A stretch of DNA of 64,000 nucleotides from Thermoanaerobaculia bacterium (GCA_022822365.1 JAJEBV010000016.1:215051-279050), one strand, 5' to 3'. Numbered from the stretch's first letter, positions 34,851-43,949 are shown. A program made the numbers and translations. Notes: generated by a model not told the origin, from the sequence alone.

Positions 34851-34898
34851 GCGCGGCCGTGCCGGGGCGCGGCCGTGCCGGGGCGCGGCCGTAGCGGG
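34851..34898. repeat. Three tandem 16-bp GC-rich repeats
   Basis: GCGCGGCCGTGCCGGG is repeated at 34851-34866, 34867-34882 and, with two changes, 34883-34898. It begins 4 bases after the selenoprotein stop and lies in the gap between convergent genes. Confidence 0.7.
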
Positions 34899-34985
34899 GC
34901 GGGCACCCGCTGGAGGTCGTCGCGCAGCGTTACGATTGCTCGGCGGGGCCGTCGTGCGCGGAGGATCAGAATTCGTGACGAAAAG

Positions 34986-36647
34986 TCAGGAACAGGTGAT
35001 GTTGTAGATCCGGGCTTCGTTGAGTGCGGCGAGGGGTTCGAGCAGGGGATAGGGCTCATGGCGGCCGGCGCGGGCGTCGGCGATGAAGGAGCCGAGCCAG
35101 TCGCTTGGGTCTTCGTCGGAGCGGGTGCCGCCGAGCTGGACGGTTGGGCGGACGACGAGGAGGAGGCGGTCGAAGTCGGGGCAGTGGCGGTCGGCGATTC
35201 GTTGGAGATCCGGATAGGTGAGGACTTCCGTGTACGGGCGGCCGGCGTAGGAGATGGCGAACCGGCCGGGGAAGAGGAACGGCACGTCCATCGTGCCGCC
35301 ACCGATGACCAGGTCGCCGGGGCCGGTCTGGTTTCGCAACCACTGCTGGCGCTCACTCCGAAACTCGACGGCGCGGGCGTCTCGGCCTGACGACCACAGG
35401 GTCGCTTCGCGGACGAATGCGCCGCCGGCGCAGAGGACGACGAAGGCGCCGGGGAGCCAGGCGACACGGCGACCTGATGGCAGCGCCGCCGCGACGAGGG
35501 CTCCGAACACCGGGATCAGGGGAACGGTCGCCGGCAGCGCCAGCCGAACGCCGATCGGATCGAAATTCGCCTGCGTAGTGCGCCACGCGACAGCTGCCAG
35601 GCAGAGGACCGCCCACAAGCAAAGGAGCAGCGCCAGACGCATGCCCGCCGCGTGCCGCAAAGGACCCGATTCCTTGGCTGCTCGAACAGCGAATGAACCG
35701 AGAACCCCGAGCACGACGGCGAGCGTCGCGGCGTCCGGCCAGTTGCCGAGCGCGGTCGAGCGCCAACCGCCAAGGAGCGCCGTCGTCGCATGGCTCAGGC
35801 TCTCGGGCAGCGTCGTCACTGCGGGCATCGCCGGCGGCAGAAAGTGACCTTCGACCGACTGGTTGCGCGCCAGGATCGAGACCATCGGCACTAGCGCACC
35901 AACTGAGAACGTCACGAGACTCGACGGCCCCGTCGCGACCCGGCTTCGGCCGGAACGCGAGCCGCCGCCGATCCAGAGTGCCGCGACGCCTACGAGTGGG
36001 AGAGGCCACAAGGCGTAGCGCACTCCGAACGCAGCGCCAGCGACCACGCCCAGACCGAAAGGCGCCACCAGGTCCAACCAACGCGCACGGCTCTGCCGAC
36101 CCGACTCACCCGACGCCGCGGCCATCGCCCCTTCGAGATGACGGTCGAGCAGCAGGAAGAGCAGCAGAACGACGGCAACCGCGAGAGATTCGCTGAGAGC
36201 GGTTCGGCCGAGGTGAGTCAACGGTACGAAAACCAAAGCCGTCCCGAGAGCGATGGCGCCGCTCCCGGCGCCCCCCAGCCTTCTCCCCAGGAGGAAGACG
36301 AGCAAGAGAATCGCCGCGTACGAGGCCGATGCGACCAGCAACGCAGCGTCGGCCGCGTCGGCACCCAGACTCGCGAGCAACGCGATCGCCAGCGGATACC
36401 CGGGTGGTTGCGCCGTGAAGGCGGCCGGAAGGTCCAGATCGCCCGACAGGTAGAAGGGCTGGTTGAAGCCACCGGTCGACTGCACCAGACCGTCACCGGC
36501 AGCCACCCGCCGCGCCACGTCAACGTAGTTCATCGAGTCCGCCGTGAACGTGCGGACGCGAATCAGCGAGTTCGCGGCGAACAGGCCGCAGTAGGCGAGT
36601 GCGGCCAGGGCGAGCAGCGCCGGTGCTGCTCTACGCCGGACTTTCAA
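34986..36647 (-). CDS. Polytopic membrane protein, PMT/ArnT-like glycosyltransferase fold
   Basis: A 553-residue protein with about ten membrane segments. The first external loop contains FTADSMNYVDVARRVAAGDG, where ArnT/PMT-type enzymes keep an acidic residue for catalysis, and a QPPGYPLAIALLASLGAD segment follows, as in the GT-C family. The C-terminal 150 residues are soluble. It probably transfers a sugar from a polyprenyl carrier, but this is by fold. The start is a TTG overlapping the stop of the radical SAM gene (TTGA), since no ATG or GTG lies in the signal-like region. Confidence 0.6.
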   Translation of the reverse strand: MKVRRRAAPALLALAALAYCGLFAANSLIRVRTFTADSMNYVDVARRVAAGDGLVQSTGGFNQPFYLSGDLDLPAAFTAQPPGYPLAIALLASLGADAADAALLVASASYAAILLLVFLLGRRLGGAGSGAIALGTALVFVPLTHLGRTALSESLAVAVVLLLFLLLDRHLEGAMAAASGESGRQSRARWLDLVAPFGLGVVAGAAFGVRYALWPLPLVGVAALWIGGGSRSGRSRVATGPSSLVTFSVGALVPMVSILARNQSVEGHFLPPAMPAVTTLPESLSHATTALLGGWRSTALGNWPDAATLAVVLGVLGSFAVRAAKESGPLRHAAGMRLALLLCLWAVLCLAAVAWRTTQANFDPIGVRLALPATVPLIPVFGALVAAALPSGRRVAWLPGAFVVLCAGGAFVREATLWSSGRDARAVEFRSERQQWLRNQTGPGDLVIGGGTMDVPFLFPGRFAISYAGRPYTEVLTYPDLQRIADRHCPDFDRLLLVVRPTVQLGGTRSDEDPSDWLGSFIADARAGRHEPYPLLEPLAALNEARIYNITCS

Positions 36648-38188
36648 CCCGCCGTGAACTCGGGAACCGGCAGTTCGCCGAGATGCTTGTGACACATCTC
36701 GCAGCTCGAGACACCTTTCGTCGCTGCCGCGGGATCGAGCTCGTCGTCCACCCACTGCAGGAACGTGCGGTAGTTCTCGAACACCTTCTCGGAACGCGAG
36801 CCGACGGCGCCGAGGTCGAAGTGCGGCGAGTCGATCTCGGCGGCGAACGGACAGGCGTGGAACCGGCCCTTCGTGGTCAGCACCGGGAAGCAGCGCACGC
36901 AGCGGTTGCCCATGCCGTGGTACTCCGACTCGCGGTCGCGCGCGAACTCCTGGCCGGCGCCGGCGCCGGCGTGGAAGAGCACCTTGTAGCCCTGGAAGAT
37001 GCGGTTCGGGTTCGCGCGCGCCCAGTCCTCGAGGCGCTCGCGGGCGTAGGGCGGCATCGGATCGGCGTCCCGGCCGTGGTAGATCGAGTAGTTGAGCACC
37101 GCCTCGCTCTTCGGGTCGGACTCGAGGATCGAAATCAGCTTCTCCGCCTGGATGCCGTTCGAGAACACGGTGATCAGGCCCGTGAACCCCCGCTCGCGGA
37201 CGTAGCGCATGGCGGCGACGATCTCCCGCGTGTGCAGCGTCGGCTCGCCGCCGTAGAACTTCAGGTTGCCGTCCGCGGCGAGCGTGCGCAGCGCCTGGTC
37301 GAGCACCTCGGGCGTGTAGCGCTCGTACCAGCCCTCCGGCGAGCCGTTGATCGTGCACCAGGAGCAGGCCCGGTTGCAGAAGTTGCCCTCGTAGAGGTGG
37401 AGTTCCCGGAGTTCACCGTCGGCCGCGGAGAAGTGCTCCACGGGCTCATGGAACGTGATCGGGCCGATGTTCGGATCGCGGTGGGTGTCGTTGAGACCCC
37501 AGTCGTACGTGTTGTAGACGATCTCGTATCCGGCGACCTGCTCCAGGTCCAGGCCCGCGTGCTCGGCGACGAAGCCGAGCACGCCGCTGCGGTACTCCTC
37601 CCGCGTTCCCGCACCGGCGGCGAAGTCCTCGGCGTACATTCGGAAGATGCGGGAGACGTGGATCCGCTCCGCTTCGTGGTCCACGCGGCAATTCCAGCGG
37701 TTCGCCAGGAACGCCCGGGTTGCTTCACGCAGCGTGTCGCGGAGGCCGTCGCCCCGGTAGGCAGTCGGGCGAAACGCCGGGCAGCCGTTCGCGCCGCAGT
37801 TGATCGCGAAGTGGATGCGCGGCTCGGCGTAGTCCGACCGAAGGATCTGGTGCTCGATGTCGTCGAGGCTGACCGCCGAACCGCCGGCGACGTGCCGCCG
37901 CCGCTGGAAGAACCGGCCATCGCGCGTCTTCCAGACGGACCGGATCGGGTACTCGTCGACGATCGCGTCCAGGGTGAACGCGTTGTAGGCGTTGATCCAG
38001 TAGGCGAGGCCGTCCTCGTCGCTCGGAAACAGGTCCGGTCGGCTGTCCGGCGACGTCTCGCCGAGTTCGCCTATGAACTCCTCCAGCAGCGGTCGGCGCG
38101 CGGCCAGACGCTCGTAATCGACCTTGCCGTCCTCGGCGACGACCTCGGCCAGCAGGCCGTCCCAGGCCGCGTAGGAGAACGCCTCCAT
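36644..38188 (-). CDS. DUF547-radical SAM fusion protein
   Basis: A 514-residue fusion. Residues 1-220 match DUF547 (YWINAYNAFTLDAIVDEYPI, SLDDIEHQILR, RIHFAINCGANGCPAF). Residues 255-514 form a radical SAM domain with the cluster motif Cys271-x3-Cys275-x2-Cys278 (CNRACSWC), LKFYGGEPTLH, and a SPASM-like tail with CVRC, ACPF and CEMCHKH. The tail suggests a second iron-sulfur cluster, as in peptide- or protein-modifying enzymes. The combination is unusual. It lies between a secreted-family gene (13 bases upstream) and a PMT-like gene (overlapping). Confidence 0.78.
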   Translation of the reverse strand: MEAFSYAAWDGLLAEVVAEDGKVDYERLAARRPLLEEFIGELGETSPDSRPDLFPSDEDGLAYWINAYNAFTLDAIVDEYPIRSVWKTRDGRFFQRRRHVAGGSAVSLDDIEHQILRSDYAEPRIHFAINCGANGCPAFRPTAYRGDGLRDTLREATRAFLANRWNCRVDHEAERIHVSRIFRMYAEDFAAGAGTREEYRSGVLGFVAEHAGLDLEQVAGYEIVYNTYDWGLNDTHRDPNIGPITFHEPVEHFSAADGELRELHLYEGNFCNRACSWCTINGSPEGWYERYTPEVLDQALRTLAADGNLKFYGGEPTLHTREIVAAMRYVRERGFTGLITVFSNGIQAEKLISILESDPKSEAVLNYSIYHGRDADPMPPYARERLEDWARANPNRIFQGYKVLFHAGAGAGQEFARDRESEYHGMGNRCVRCFPVLTTKGRFHACPFAAEIDSPHFDLGAVGSRSEKVFENYRTFLQWVDDELDPAAATKGVSSCEMCHKHLGELPVPEFTAG

Positions 38189-38201
38189 CGACGTCCCGGG
38201 G

Positions 38202-39281
38202 TTACTCGTTCCCCGAACCCGTGCTGCCCGACTGGCCCTTCCGCTCGAGGTACTCCCGCTCGAGCAGCCGCGCACCCCGGAGGATGTTGCCCATCGCGTA
38301 GTTGCCCTCGTGGCAGGCGTACTCGTAGTTCTGTTCGTCCGTCTGCGGCCAGATGAACTCGCCGCCGTAGGGCGCCGCGTAGTCAGGATCGTGAACGGTG
38401 AACTGGTACAGGAGTTCGTCGGCGCTCTGCCTGGTGAAGCGCTCGATCACCTTGAGGCCCTCGCGCGGAACGCCCGGCTTGTCCAGGAAGTTCGTCGTCT
38501 CGACCACCAGGGTGTCGTCTTCCCACCAGCCGATCGAATCGCCTCCCAGGGAACGCGCTTCCGACGGCAGGTGCTCGGCATCGAGCCGCACGACCTTCGC
38601 CCAGTGCATCCACTCCACCAGGATGACGACGTGGTCTTCCGTCTGGGTGATCGTCTTCATGTTGTTGTAGAGGATCGGCCGGGCAGGCGTCGCCGCCGCG
38701 CTCAGGTACAGGCAACGGTCGAGAACCGACAGCGTCTCCGGGCCGTCGTACGGATCGTCGCCGGTCTCGATCCACCAGGCGTCGCCGGTGTTCTCGTAGG
38801 CGTAGGGATGCAGGTCCGCGCGCCGGGCCTTCCCTGCCTCCGACAGCCCCGGCATGCGGCCGTTCGCCGGCTCCGTGAGGATCGAGGTCTGGAACTGGCC
38901 GTCGATCGCGTGGCGCCCACTGCCGCGATCCGTCCAGAACGTGTTGTAGCCGCCGACCGCGCCCGCCGCGCCCGGCGAGCCGTCGCCCCCGGCGGGAGGC
39001 GCCGTGCGGTTCGGATCGCTGGCCGCGTTGGCCTCGGCAACACGCGCCGCGGTTTCCGCCATGATCTTCTCCGCCTCCTCGACGGCCATGTACTTCTTGT
39101 CGCCGAAGCGCGGATCCCGTTCGAACGGAGTCGAGCTCGCGATGTTGTAGCGGCCGGTCAGGTCGGGCTTGCCATTCGCCGTGCGCGGAATGTCGTCGCC
39201 GGCCGCCATGGCCGGAGCCACGATCACCACCGCGGCGGCGATGATCACGATGAGGGCGAAGACGGCTCGTTCGGTGCGCAT
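38202..39281 (-). CDS. Secreted protein of the WDGDTLVV/ACHEGN family, member D
   Basis: A 359-residue exported paralogue with an unusually long hydrophobic signal (VFALIVIIAAAVVIVAPAMA). It shares GKPDLTGRYNIASSTPFERD, VLDRCLYLSAAATP, a WWEDDTLVVETTNF variant and EYACHEGNYAMG. An Ala/Pro/Gly-rich insertion (about residues 85-110) separates the N-terminal helices from the core. GGAGG lies 8 bases before the ATG. It heads a three-gene operon with the DUF547-radical SAM and PMT-like genes. Confidence 0.7.
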   Translation of the reverse strand: MRTERAVFALIVIIAAAVVIVAPAMAAGDDIPRTANGKPDLTGRYNIASSTPFERDPRFGDKKYMAVEEAEKIMAETAARVAEANAASDPNRTAPPAGGDGSPGAAGAVGGYNTFWTDRGSGRHAIDGQFQTSILTEPANGRMPGLSEAGKARRADLHPYAYENTGDAWWIETGDDPYDGPETLSVLDRCLYLSAAATPARPILYNNMKTITQTEDHVVILVEWMHWAKVVRLDAEHLPSEARSLGGDSIGWWEDDTLVVETTNFLDKPGVPREGLKVIERFTRQSADELLYQFTVHDPDYAAPYGGEFIWPQTDEQNYEYACHEGNYAMGNILRGARLLEREYLERKGQSGSTGSGNE

Positions 39282-39458
39282 GGAGTGTCCTCCGTTACGG
39301 TCTGCACGGACGTTTCGACGTGTCAGCGAGCCTACCGCACCGGCCTGTCGGGGGCCGTCCGCTGGTAGGCTGAACGCGCTCATCAGGCCCATCGGTTCAC
39401 AGACGAACACGTTCATGAGATCCTACGTCCGCCGCCGGCGAGTGACGACCGACCGACA

Positions 39459-39971
39459 ATGAAACAGCGGGCTCTCGTAGCGCTGCTGCCGATTGCGCTC
39501 CTTCTCGCCGCCGGCTGCGGCGGTACGAGCATGTCCCAGCTCAAGGCGTTGGTGCGGGCGAGTTTTCCCGGCGTGCCGCAGATGAGCGTCGAGGAGCTGG
39601 ATCGCCGCCTCAGGGACGAGACGCCGCCGCTGATCATCGACGTCCGGGAGCCGTTCGAGTACGAAGTCAGCCATCTGCCCGGCGCGGTCCACGCTCAGGG
39701 CAAGGACATCGCCCGCCAGATCGCCGACGCGGAACCGGAACGGCCGATCGTCCTCTACTGCTCCGTCGGCTACCGGTCTTCCGCCGCCGTGGCCGACCTG
39801 ATCCAGTTGAACGACCCGGAGATCGGAGGCCGGGTCTGGAACCTCGAAGGCTCGATCTTCGAGTGGGCCAACTCCGGGCGTGCCGTCTACCGCGGCGAGA
39901 ACGAAGTGACCGAGGTCCATCCGTATGGAAGGCAGTGGAGCAACCTGCTCGAACCTCACCTCCGGCCGTGA
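39459..39971 (+). CDS. Rhodanese-domain lipoprotein
   Basis: A 170-residue protein: signal peptide with an LLLAAGCGG lipobox, then a rhodanese domain from about residue 40. IIDVREPFEYEVSHLPGAV is the N-terminal signature and LYCSVGYRSS holds the catalytic Cys in a 6-residue loop, the size used for sulfur transfer. It sits alone between a divergent gene and a TonB receptor gene; role probably periplasmic sulfur or thiol chemistry. Confidence 0.8.
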   Translation: MKQRALVALLPIALLLAAGCGGTSMSQLKALVRASFPGVPQMSVEELDRRLRDETPPLIIDVREPFEYEVSHLPGAVHAQGKDIARQIADAEPERPIVLYCSVGYRSSAAVADLIQLNDPEIGGRVWNLEGSIFEWANSGRAVYRGENEVTEVHPYGRQWSNLLEPHLRP

Positions 39972-40017
39972 CAAGGCCGTTGACGCGTCCAGCCCAACCC
40001 GAACGGGCCGATTGCCG

Positions 40018-40023
40018 TATACC
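40018..40023 (+). promoter_or_regulatory. TATACC -10-like element close to a start codon
   Basis: TATACC ends 6 bases before the ATG at 40030, which lacks a ribosome binding site. A leaderless transcript is suggested. No -35 box stands out. Confidence 0.33.
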
Positions 40024-40029
40024 AGTGCG

Positions 40030-42450
40030 ATGACTCGACCCGCCTTCCCGGCAGCGCCGCTCTTGTTCATCCTCGCCATCCTCTGGTGTGGAATCGCCAC
40101 CCCGACGGCGGCGCAGGAAGCCGGGGAAGACGAAACCCGGACGATGCCGGGGCAGACCTTCTCCGAGGAGCTCACGGTCACCGCCCGCAAGCGCGAGGAG
40201 AACCTGCAGGACGTACCGTTCTCCGTCGTCGCCCCCGACGAGGACGATCTGCGCAGCCGCGGCGCAGGCAACCTCGAAGAGATCGCGGCCAACGTCGCCG
40301 GCTTCACCGTTCAGAACCTCGGCCCCGGTCAGAGCCAGGTCGCGATGCGCGGCGTCGCCGCCGGACAGATCGTCCGCGACCAGCCCGGAGTGAAGGAGCA
40401 GGTCGGCATCTATCTGGACGAGTCCGCGATCTCCCTGTCCCTGTTCACTCCGGACATCGACCTGTTCGACATGTCCCGCGTCGAGGTGCTGCGTGGACCG
40501 CAAGGCACGCTGTTCGGGTCGGGATCGCTCGCCGGCACCGTTCGCTACATCACGAACCAGCCCGAGATCGGAGTGTCCGACGGCTTCGGTGAGTTCTCCC
40601 TCAACTCGGTCGGCGGCGGCGGCATGGGCGGCGACGCGAAGGTCGCGGTCAACGTGCCGATGGGCGACACGTCGGCGATGCGGATCTCGGCCTGGCACAC
40701 GGCCCTCGCCGGCTTCATGGACGCGGTGCAACCCGACCTGAGCGTCGACGAGGACGTGAACTCCGGAGCGCGAACGGGCGCCCGCTGGGCCCTGCGCTTC
40801 GAGCCGTCGCAGAACGTGACGGTCACACCGCGCCTCCTCTACCAGGAAGTCGAGGTGGACGGCTGGAACCGGATCGACGACTTCAACATCCTGGCCAACC
40901 CATACACGACGACCCGGCCCGCGGTGGACCTCGGCGAACGCCAGCTCTTCACCCAGTTCGAGGAACCAACGACCGACGAGTTCCTGCTCGCCGACCTGAA
41001 GGTCGTGGTCGATCTGCCCGACGGCTACTACTTCACCTCGATCACGTCGGCGACGGACCGCGACCTCCGCGTCGTCCGCGACTCGACCGCCCTGTATGCC
41101 AGCGTCGCCGGCCCCACGATCGGCCTTCCCGAAGCGGTCTACACCCTGGACGCGCCTCTGATCGACGCGACGACCGCGACCGGCCTGACCCAGGAACTTC
41201 GGCTGGCCAGCGGCGACGAGTACACGCACTGGGTTCTGGGGGTCTTCCACAGTACGAGCGAACGAGACTACGGCCAGAGCCTGCCGGTCACCGGCTTCGA
41301 GTCGATGACCGGAATCCCCACCGCGGGCGCGTTCGGCGCCGCCACCGACGAGTTGTTCTACTCCGACCTGAACTACGAGTTCGACCAGACGGCGGCCTTC
41401 TTCGAGATCACCTGGACCGCCAGCGAACGGCTCGACCTGACCGCCGGAGCACGCTGGTACGACTACGAGGAGACGCGCAGCCAGGTCTTCGACGGCCTGT
41501 TCGCGGATCCGGGACCGACCGAGGGCGAAACCAGCGCCGACGGCATGGCGCCGCGTTTCATCGCCAGCTTCGAGGCGACCGAGAACACGCAACTCAACGC
41601 CCAGGTTTCGAAGGGCTTCCGCCTCGGCGGCATCAACGATCCGCTGAACGTGCCGGTCTGCACCCCGGAAGACCTCGCGACCTTCAGCGGCCGCGACTCC
41701 TGGGAGGACGAAGAACTCTGGAACGTCGAAATCGGGTCGAAGACCACCATCCTGGGCGGCCGCGGCACATTCAATGTCGCGGCCTTCACGATGGACATCT
41801 CGGACCTGCAGACAACCGTCACCGCCGGTTCCTGCTCGTCGCGCCTGATCTTCAACGTACCGAACGCCCGCAGCACGGGACTGGAACTCGAACTGACGGC
41901 TCAGCCCTCGGCGGCCTTCGACTTCGCGATCTCCGCCAGCTACGCGGACTCCGAACTCGGGTCCACCCTGACCTCGACCGCGGCCGACGGGACGATCAGC
42001 GTCGTCTCCGGTATCGAGAAGGGAAACCGGCTGCCGACGGTGCCGAAGTTCCAGGCAGCCGTGGCCGCGACCTGGCGCTGGGAGGCCGGCGCCTGGGCCG
42101 GCTACCTCTCTTCCGTCTTCCAGCACGTCGGCTCCCGCTTCACCCAGATCGGCGATCACGCCCCGGGCTTCGGCACCGTCGATCTGCTGGCTCTCTCCGC
42201 CACGAATCCGGTCGGTGGACCGCTGACCCAGACCGTCTTCCACTTCAACCCCGAGCTGCCGGCCTACGACCTCCTGAACCTGCGCCTCGGCTTCCTGAAC
42301 GAGCGCTGGGACATCGCGCTCTTCGTCAACAACGCGCTCGATGAGCGGGCCCTGCTGGCGCTCGACCAGGAGCGCGGCACGCGCGCCCGGGTCGGCTACC
42401 TGACGAACCAGCCGCGGACGATCGGCGTGAGCAGCCGGATCACCTTCTAG
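40030..42450 (+). CDS. TonB-dependent outer-membrane receptor
   Basis: An 806-residue receptor. Signal peptide to about residue 28 (PTAAQEA), TonB-box-like EELTVTARKREENLQDVPFS, plug motifs AMRGVAAGQ and VEVLRGPQGTLFGSGSLAG, and a barrel ending ...QPRTIGVSSRITF with a terminal Phe. The ENLQDVPFS plug form is that of siderophore/vitamin/sterol-type receptors common in degradative bacteria. Substrate unknown. The preceding rhodanese and following copper genes give no firm clue. Confidence 0.9.
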   Translation: MTRPAFPAAPLLFILAILWCGIATPTAAQEAGEDETRTMPGQTFSEELTVTARKREENLQDVPFSVVAPDEDDLRSRGAGNLEEIAANVAGFTVQNLGPGQSQVAMRGVAAGQIVRDQPGVKEQVGIYLDESAISLSLFTPDIDLFDMSRVEVLRGPQGTLFGSGSLAGTVRYITNQPEIGVSDGFGEFSLNSVGGGGMGGDAKVAVNVPMGDTSAMRISAWHTALAGFMDAVQPDLSVDEDVNSGARTGARWALRFEPSQNVTVTPRLLYQEVEVDGWNRIDDFNILANPYTTTRPAVDLGERQLFTQFEEPTTDEFLLADLKVVVDLPDGYYFTSITSATDRDLRVVRDSTALYASVAGPTIGLPEAVYTLDAPLIDATTATGLTQELRLASGDEYTHWVLGVFHSTSERDYGQSLPVTGFESMTGIPTAGAFGAATDELFYSDLNYEFDQTAAFFEITWTASERLDLTAGARWYDYEETRSQVFDGLFADPGPTEGETSADGMAPRFIASFEATENTQLNAQVSKGFRLGGINDPLNVPVCTPEDLATFSGRDSWEDEELWNVEIGSKTTILGGRGTFNVAAFTMDISDLQTTVTAGSCSSRLIFNVPNARSTGLELELTAQPSAAFDFAISASYADSELGSTLTSTAADGTISVVSGIEKGNRLPTVPKFQAAVAATWRWEAGAWAGYLSSVFQHVGSRFTQIGDHAPGFGTVDLLALSATNPVGGPLTQTVFHFNPELPAYDLLNLRLGFLNERWDIALFVNNALDERALLALDQERGTRARVGYLTNQPRTIGVSSRITF

Positions 42451-42454
42451 CCCG

Positions 42455-42480
42455 CTGGGTGCGCGGGTCTTCTGACCCGC
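42455..42480 (+). repeat. Dispersed hairpin repeat, copy 5 (covarying stem)
   Basis: GCTGGGTGCGCGGGTCTTCT then GACCCGC. The stem GCGGGTC (42463-42469) / GACCCGC (42474-42480) differs from other copies in both arms but keeps pairing and the TTCT loop. It lies just after the TonB receptor stop in a convergent gap. Confidence 0.6.
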
Positions 42481-42539
42481 TGCCGCCGCAGGCGGCCGAA
42501 GACACGCGCCGGCCGCCAGGCCGGCTCCGTTCTGGCGCG

Positions 42540-43409
42540 TCAGTGCGCATGCGGCTGCGCGGTGCTGGTGAGCATCCCCGTGGCCGCGAGCACCACCAGC
42601 GCGAACGCGACCTCGAGGACGACAGTCAGCGGCACGGGCGCCGTGTGTGGATCGGGGCGGAAGTTCATCCGGAGGTGGTTCACGGCGCCAAGGAACAGGA
42701 CGCACATGCTCCCGGCCACCTTGGCCAGCAGGATTCGCCCATACGGTTCGGTCCAGAGGGTGTCCCAGGCCGGCAGGTAGAGGATCGCCAGCACGACCCC
42801 GCTCAGCACCAGGAGCGTCGCGGCGACGATCGCCAGCGGCCAGAAGGCGCCCAGCCAGAACCGGCGCATCGACGCCGCTTCCGCAACCGATGTCCCTGGG
42901 ACCATCAGCGGAAGAACGAGGATGACGACCAACGTGCCGATCCAGAATCCGGCGCCCAGCACATGAACGCTCTGCACGGTCCACGCAAGAGGGTTGCCGA
43001 ACGCGTGGCCCGTCATGGGCAGCGTCGCCGCCAGCCCCAGGGCCCCGGCTCCGGAGATCGTCAGGCCAAGCGCGGGCAACCTCCAGGCCGCAAGGGAGCC
43101 GAGCATCGCGACCATCGCGGCCGCGACCTGCCAACGCCATCGACCTCCCCAACGGCTCTCCAGCGCAACCGATCGCAGGTTGTCGAGCGCGAGAGCCTCG
43201 CCCGCTCCCCAGACCTCGATCGACTGGAACACGGCGCGCAGCAGGAGCGCCGCCAGCAGCAGCAGGGACGACAGGAGCGCAAGTCGAGCCAGTTCGGCCC
43301 GCAGGTCGCGAACCGCCAGGTCGCGTGGACCCATCGCCTCCAGCAGGCGCATGCCGGTCGCGCCGCAAACCAGGAGCAGAGGCAGATAGACGGCCCAACG
43401 GCCGGCCAT
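42540..43409 (-). CDS. copD: CopD-like copper transport membrane protein
   Basis: A 289-residue inner-membrane protein with about eight membrane segments and the CopD domain. His residues in MTGHAFG and SVHVLGAGFWIGT mark probable heme/copper-facing helices, and the tail TAQPHAH is His-rich. CopD acts with CopC to move copper across the inner membrane or to cope with excess. It lies 34 bases after copC on the same strand, an operon in the usual order. Confidence 0.78.
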   Translation of the reverse strand: MAGRWAVYLPLLLVCGATGMRLLEAMGPRDLAVRDLRAELARLALLSSLLLLAALLLRAVFQSIEVWGAGEALALDNLRSVALESRWGGRWRWQVAAAMVAMLGSLAAWRLPALGLTISGAGALGLAATLPMTGHAFGNPLAWTVQSVHVLGAGFWIGTLVVILVLPLMVPGTSVAEAASMRRFWLGAFWPLAIVAATLLVLSGVVLAILYLPAWDTLWTEPYGRILLAKVAGSMCVLFLGAVNHLRMNFRPDPHTAPVPLTVVLEVAFALVVLAATGMLTSTAQPHAH

Positions 43410-43443
43410 CTCCCAACTCAGCGACGAACCCGCGTCCAGCGTC

Positions 43444-43827
43444 TCAGCGACCGCCCCGGTCGATCGTGAAGGTCCATTCGCCGGTCAGAACGTGACCGTC
43501 GTCGCCCGCGGTCTGCCACTTTGCGGTGTACGAACCGTCCGGCATCCGACCCGAGACCCTGGCCATCAGGTCCTTCTCGCCCATCGTGTGAAGGCCCTCG
43601 ACGTTCAGCGGACCGGTCGGACCCGTCAGTTCCAGCTTGCTCAGCGGCACGTCCGGTTCCTGGTTGAACCAGACCCGGAGGGTACGCACCGGGCCGCTCA
43701 GCTTCGCGCCGTCCTCGGGGTTCGTGTTCGACACTTTCAGGTGGGCGAACGCGGCCGTGGCGAGAAGCAGCAGCAGGGCAACGCTGCCGAACGTCCTGGT
43801 GCCGCGGGAACGGTCTCTTTCCTTCAT
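43444..43827 (-). CDS. copC: CopC-like periplasmic copper-binding protein
   Basis: A 127-residue periplasmic protein. Signal peptide 1-26 ends AFA, leaving His as the first mature residue (HLKVSNTNPEDGA), the Cu(II) ligand at the N terminus of CopC proteins. The second His is in GDDGHVLTGEWTF. GGAG lies 9 bases before the ATG at 43827, preferred over ATGs at 43836 and 43842. It should pass copper to CopD encoded downstream. Confidence 0.82.
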   Translation of the reverse strand: MKERDRSRGTRTFGSVALLLLLATAAFAHLKVSNTNPEDGAKLSGPVRTLRVWFNQEPDVPLSKLELTGPTGPLNVEGLHTMGEKDLMARVSGRMPDGSYTAKWQTAGDDGHVLTGEWTFTIDRGGR

Positions 43828-43949
43828 CACTGGCATCTCCATGCGGTTCGAACGCCGGCGCCAGCGCCGGTGCGCGGGGCATCGAGCGTACCAGTCCGGT
43901 CCCGGCCAACGCGGCCGCGCTCCGGTGTAGAGTCGCGCCTTCACCCCCG

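Noticed and set aside
39667..43416. A 1249-codon open frame on the minus strand opposite the second TonB receptor
   Set aside because: It runs antisense through recognised genes, is rich in Arg/Gly/Ala with no domain motifs, and reflects GC-rich codon structure.
43850..43877. A GCCGGCGCCAGCGCCGG palindrome as a further copy of the dispersed repeat
   Set aside because: It has a hairpin but not the GGTGCGC lead in the right place nor a 4-base loop; likely unrelated.
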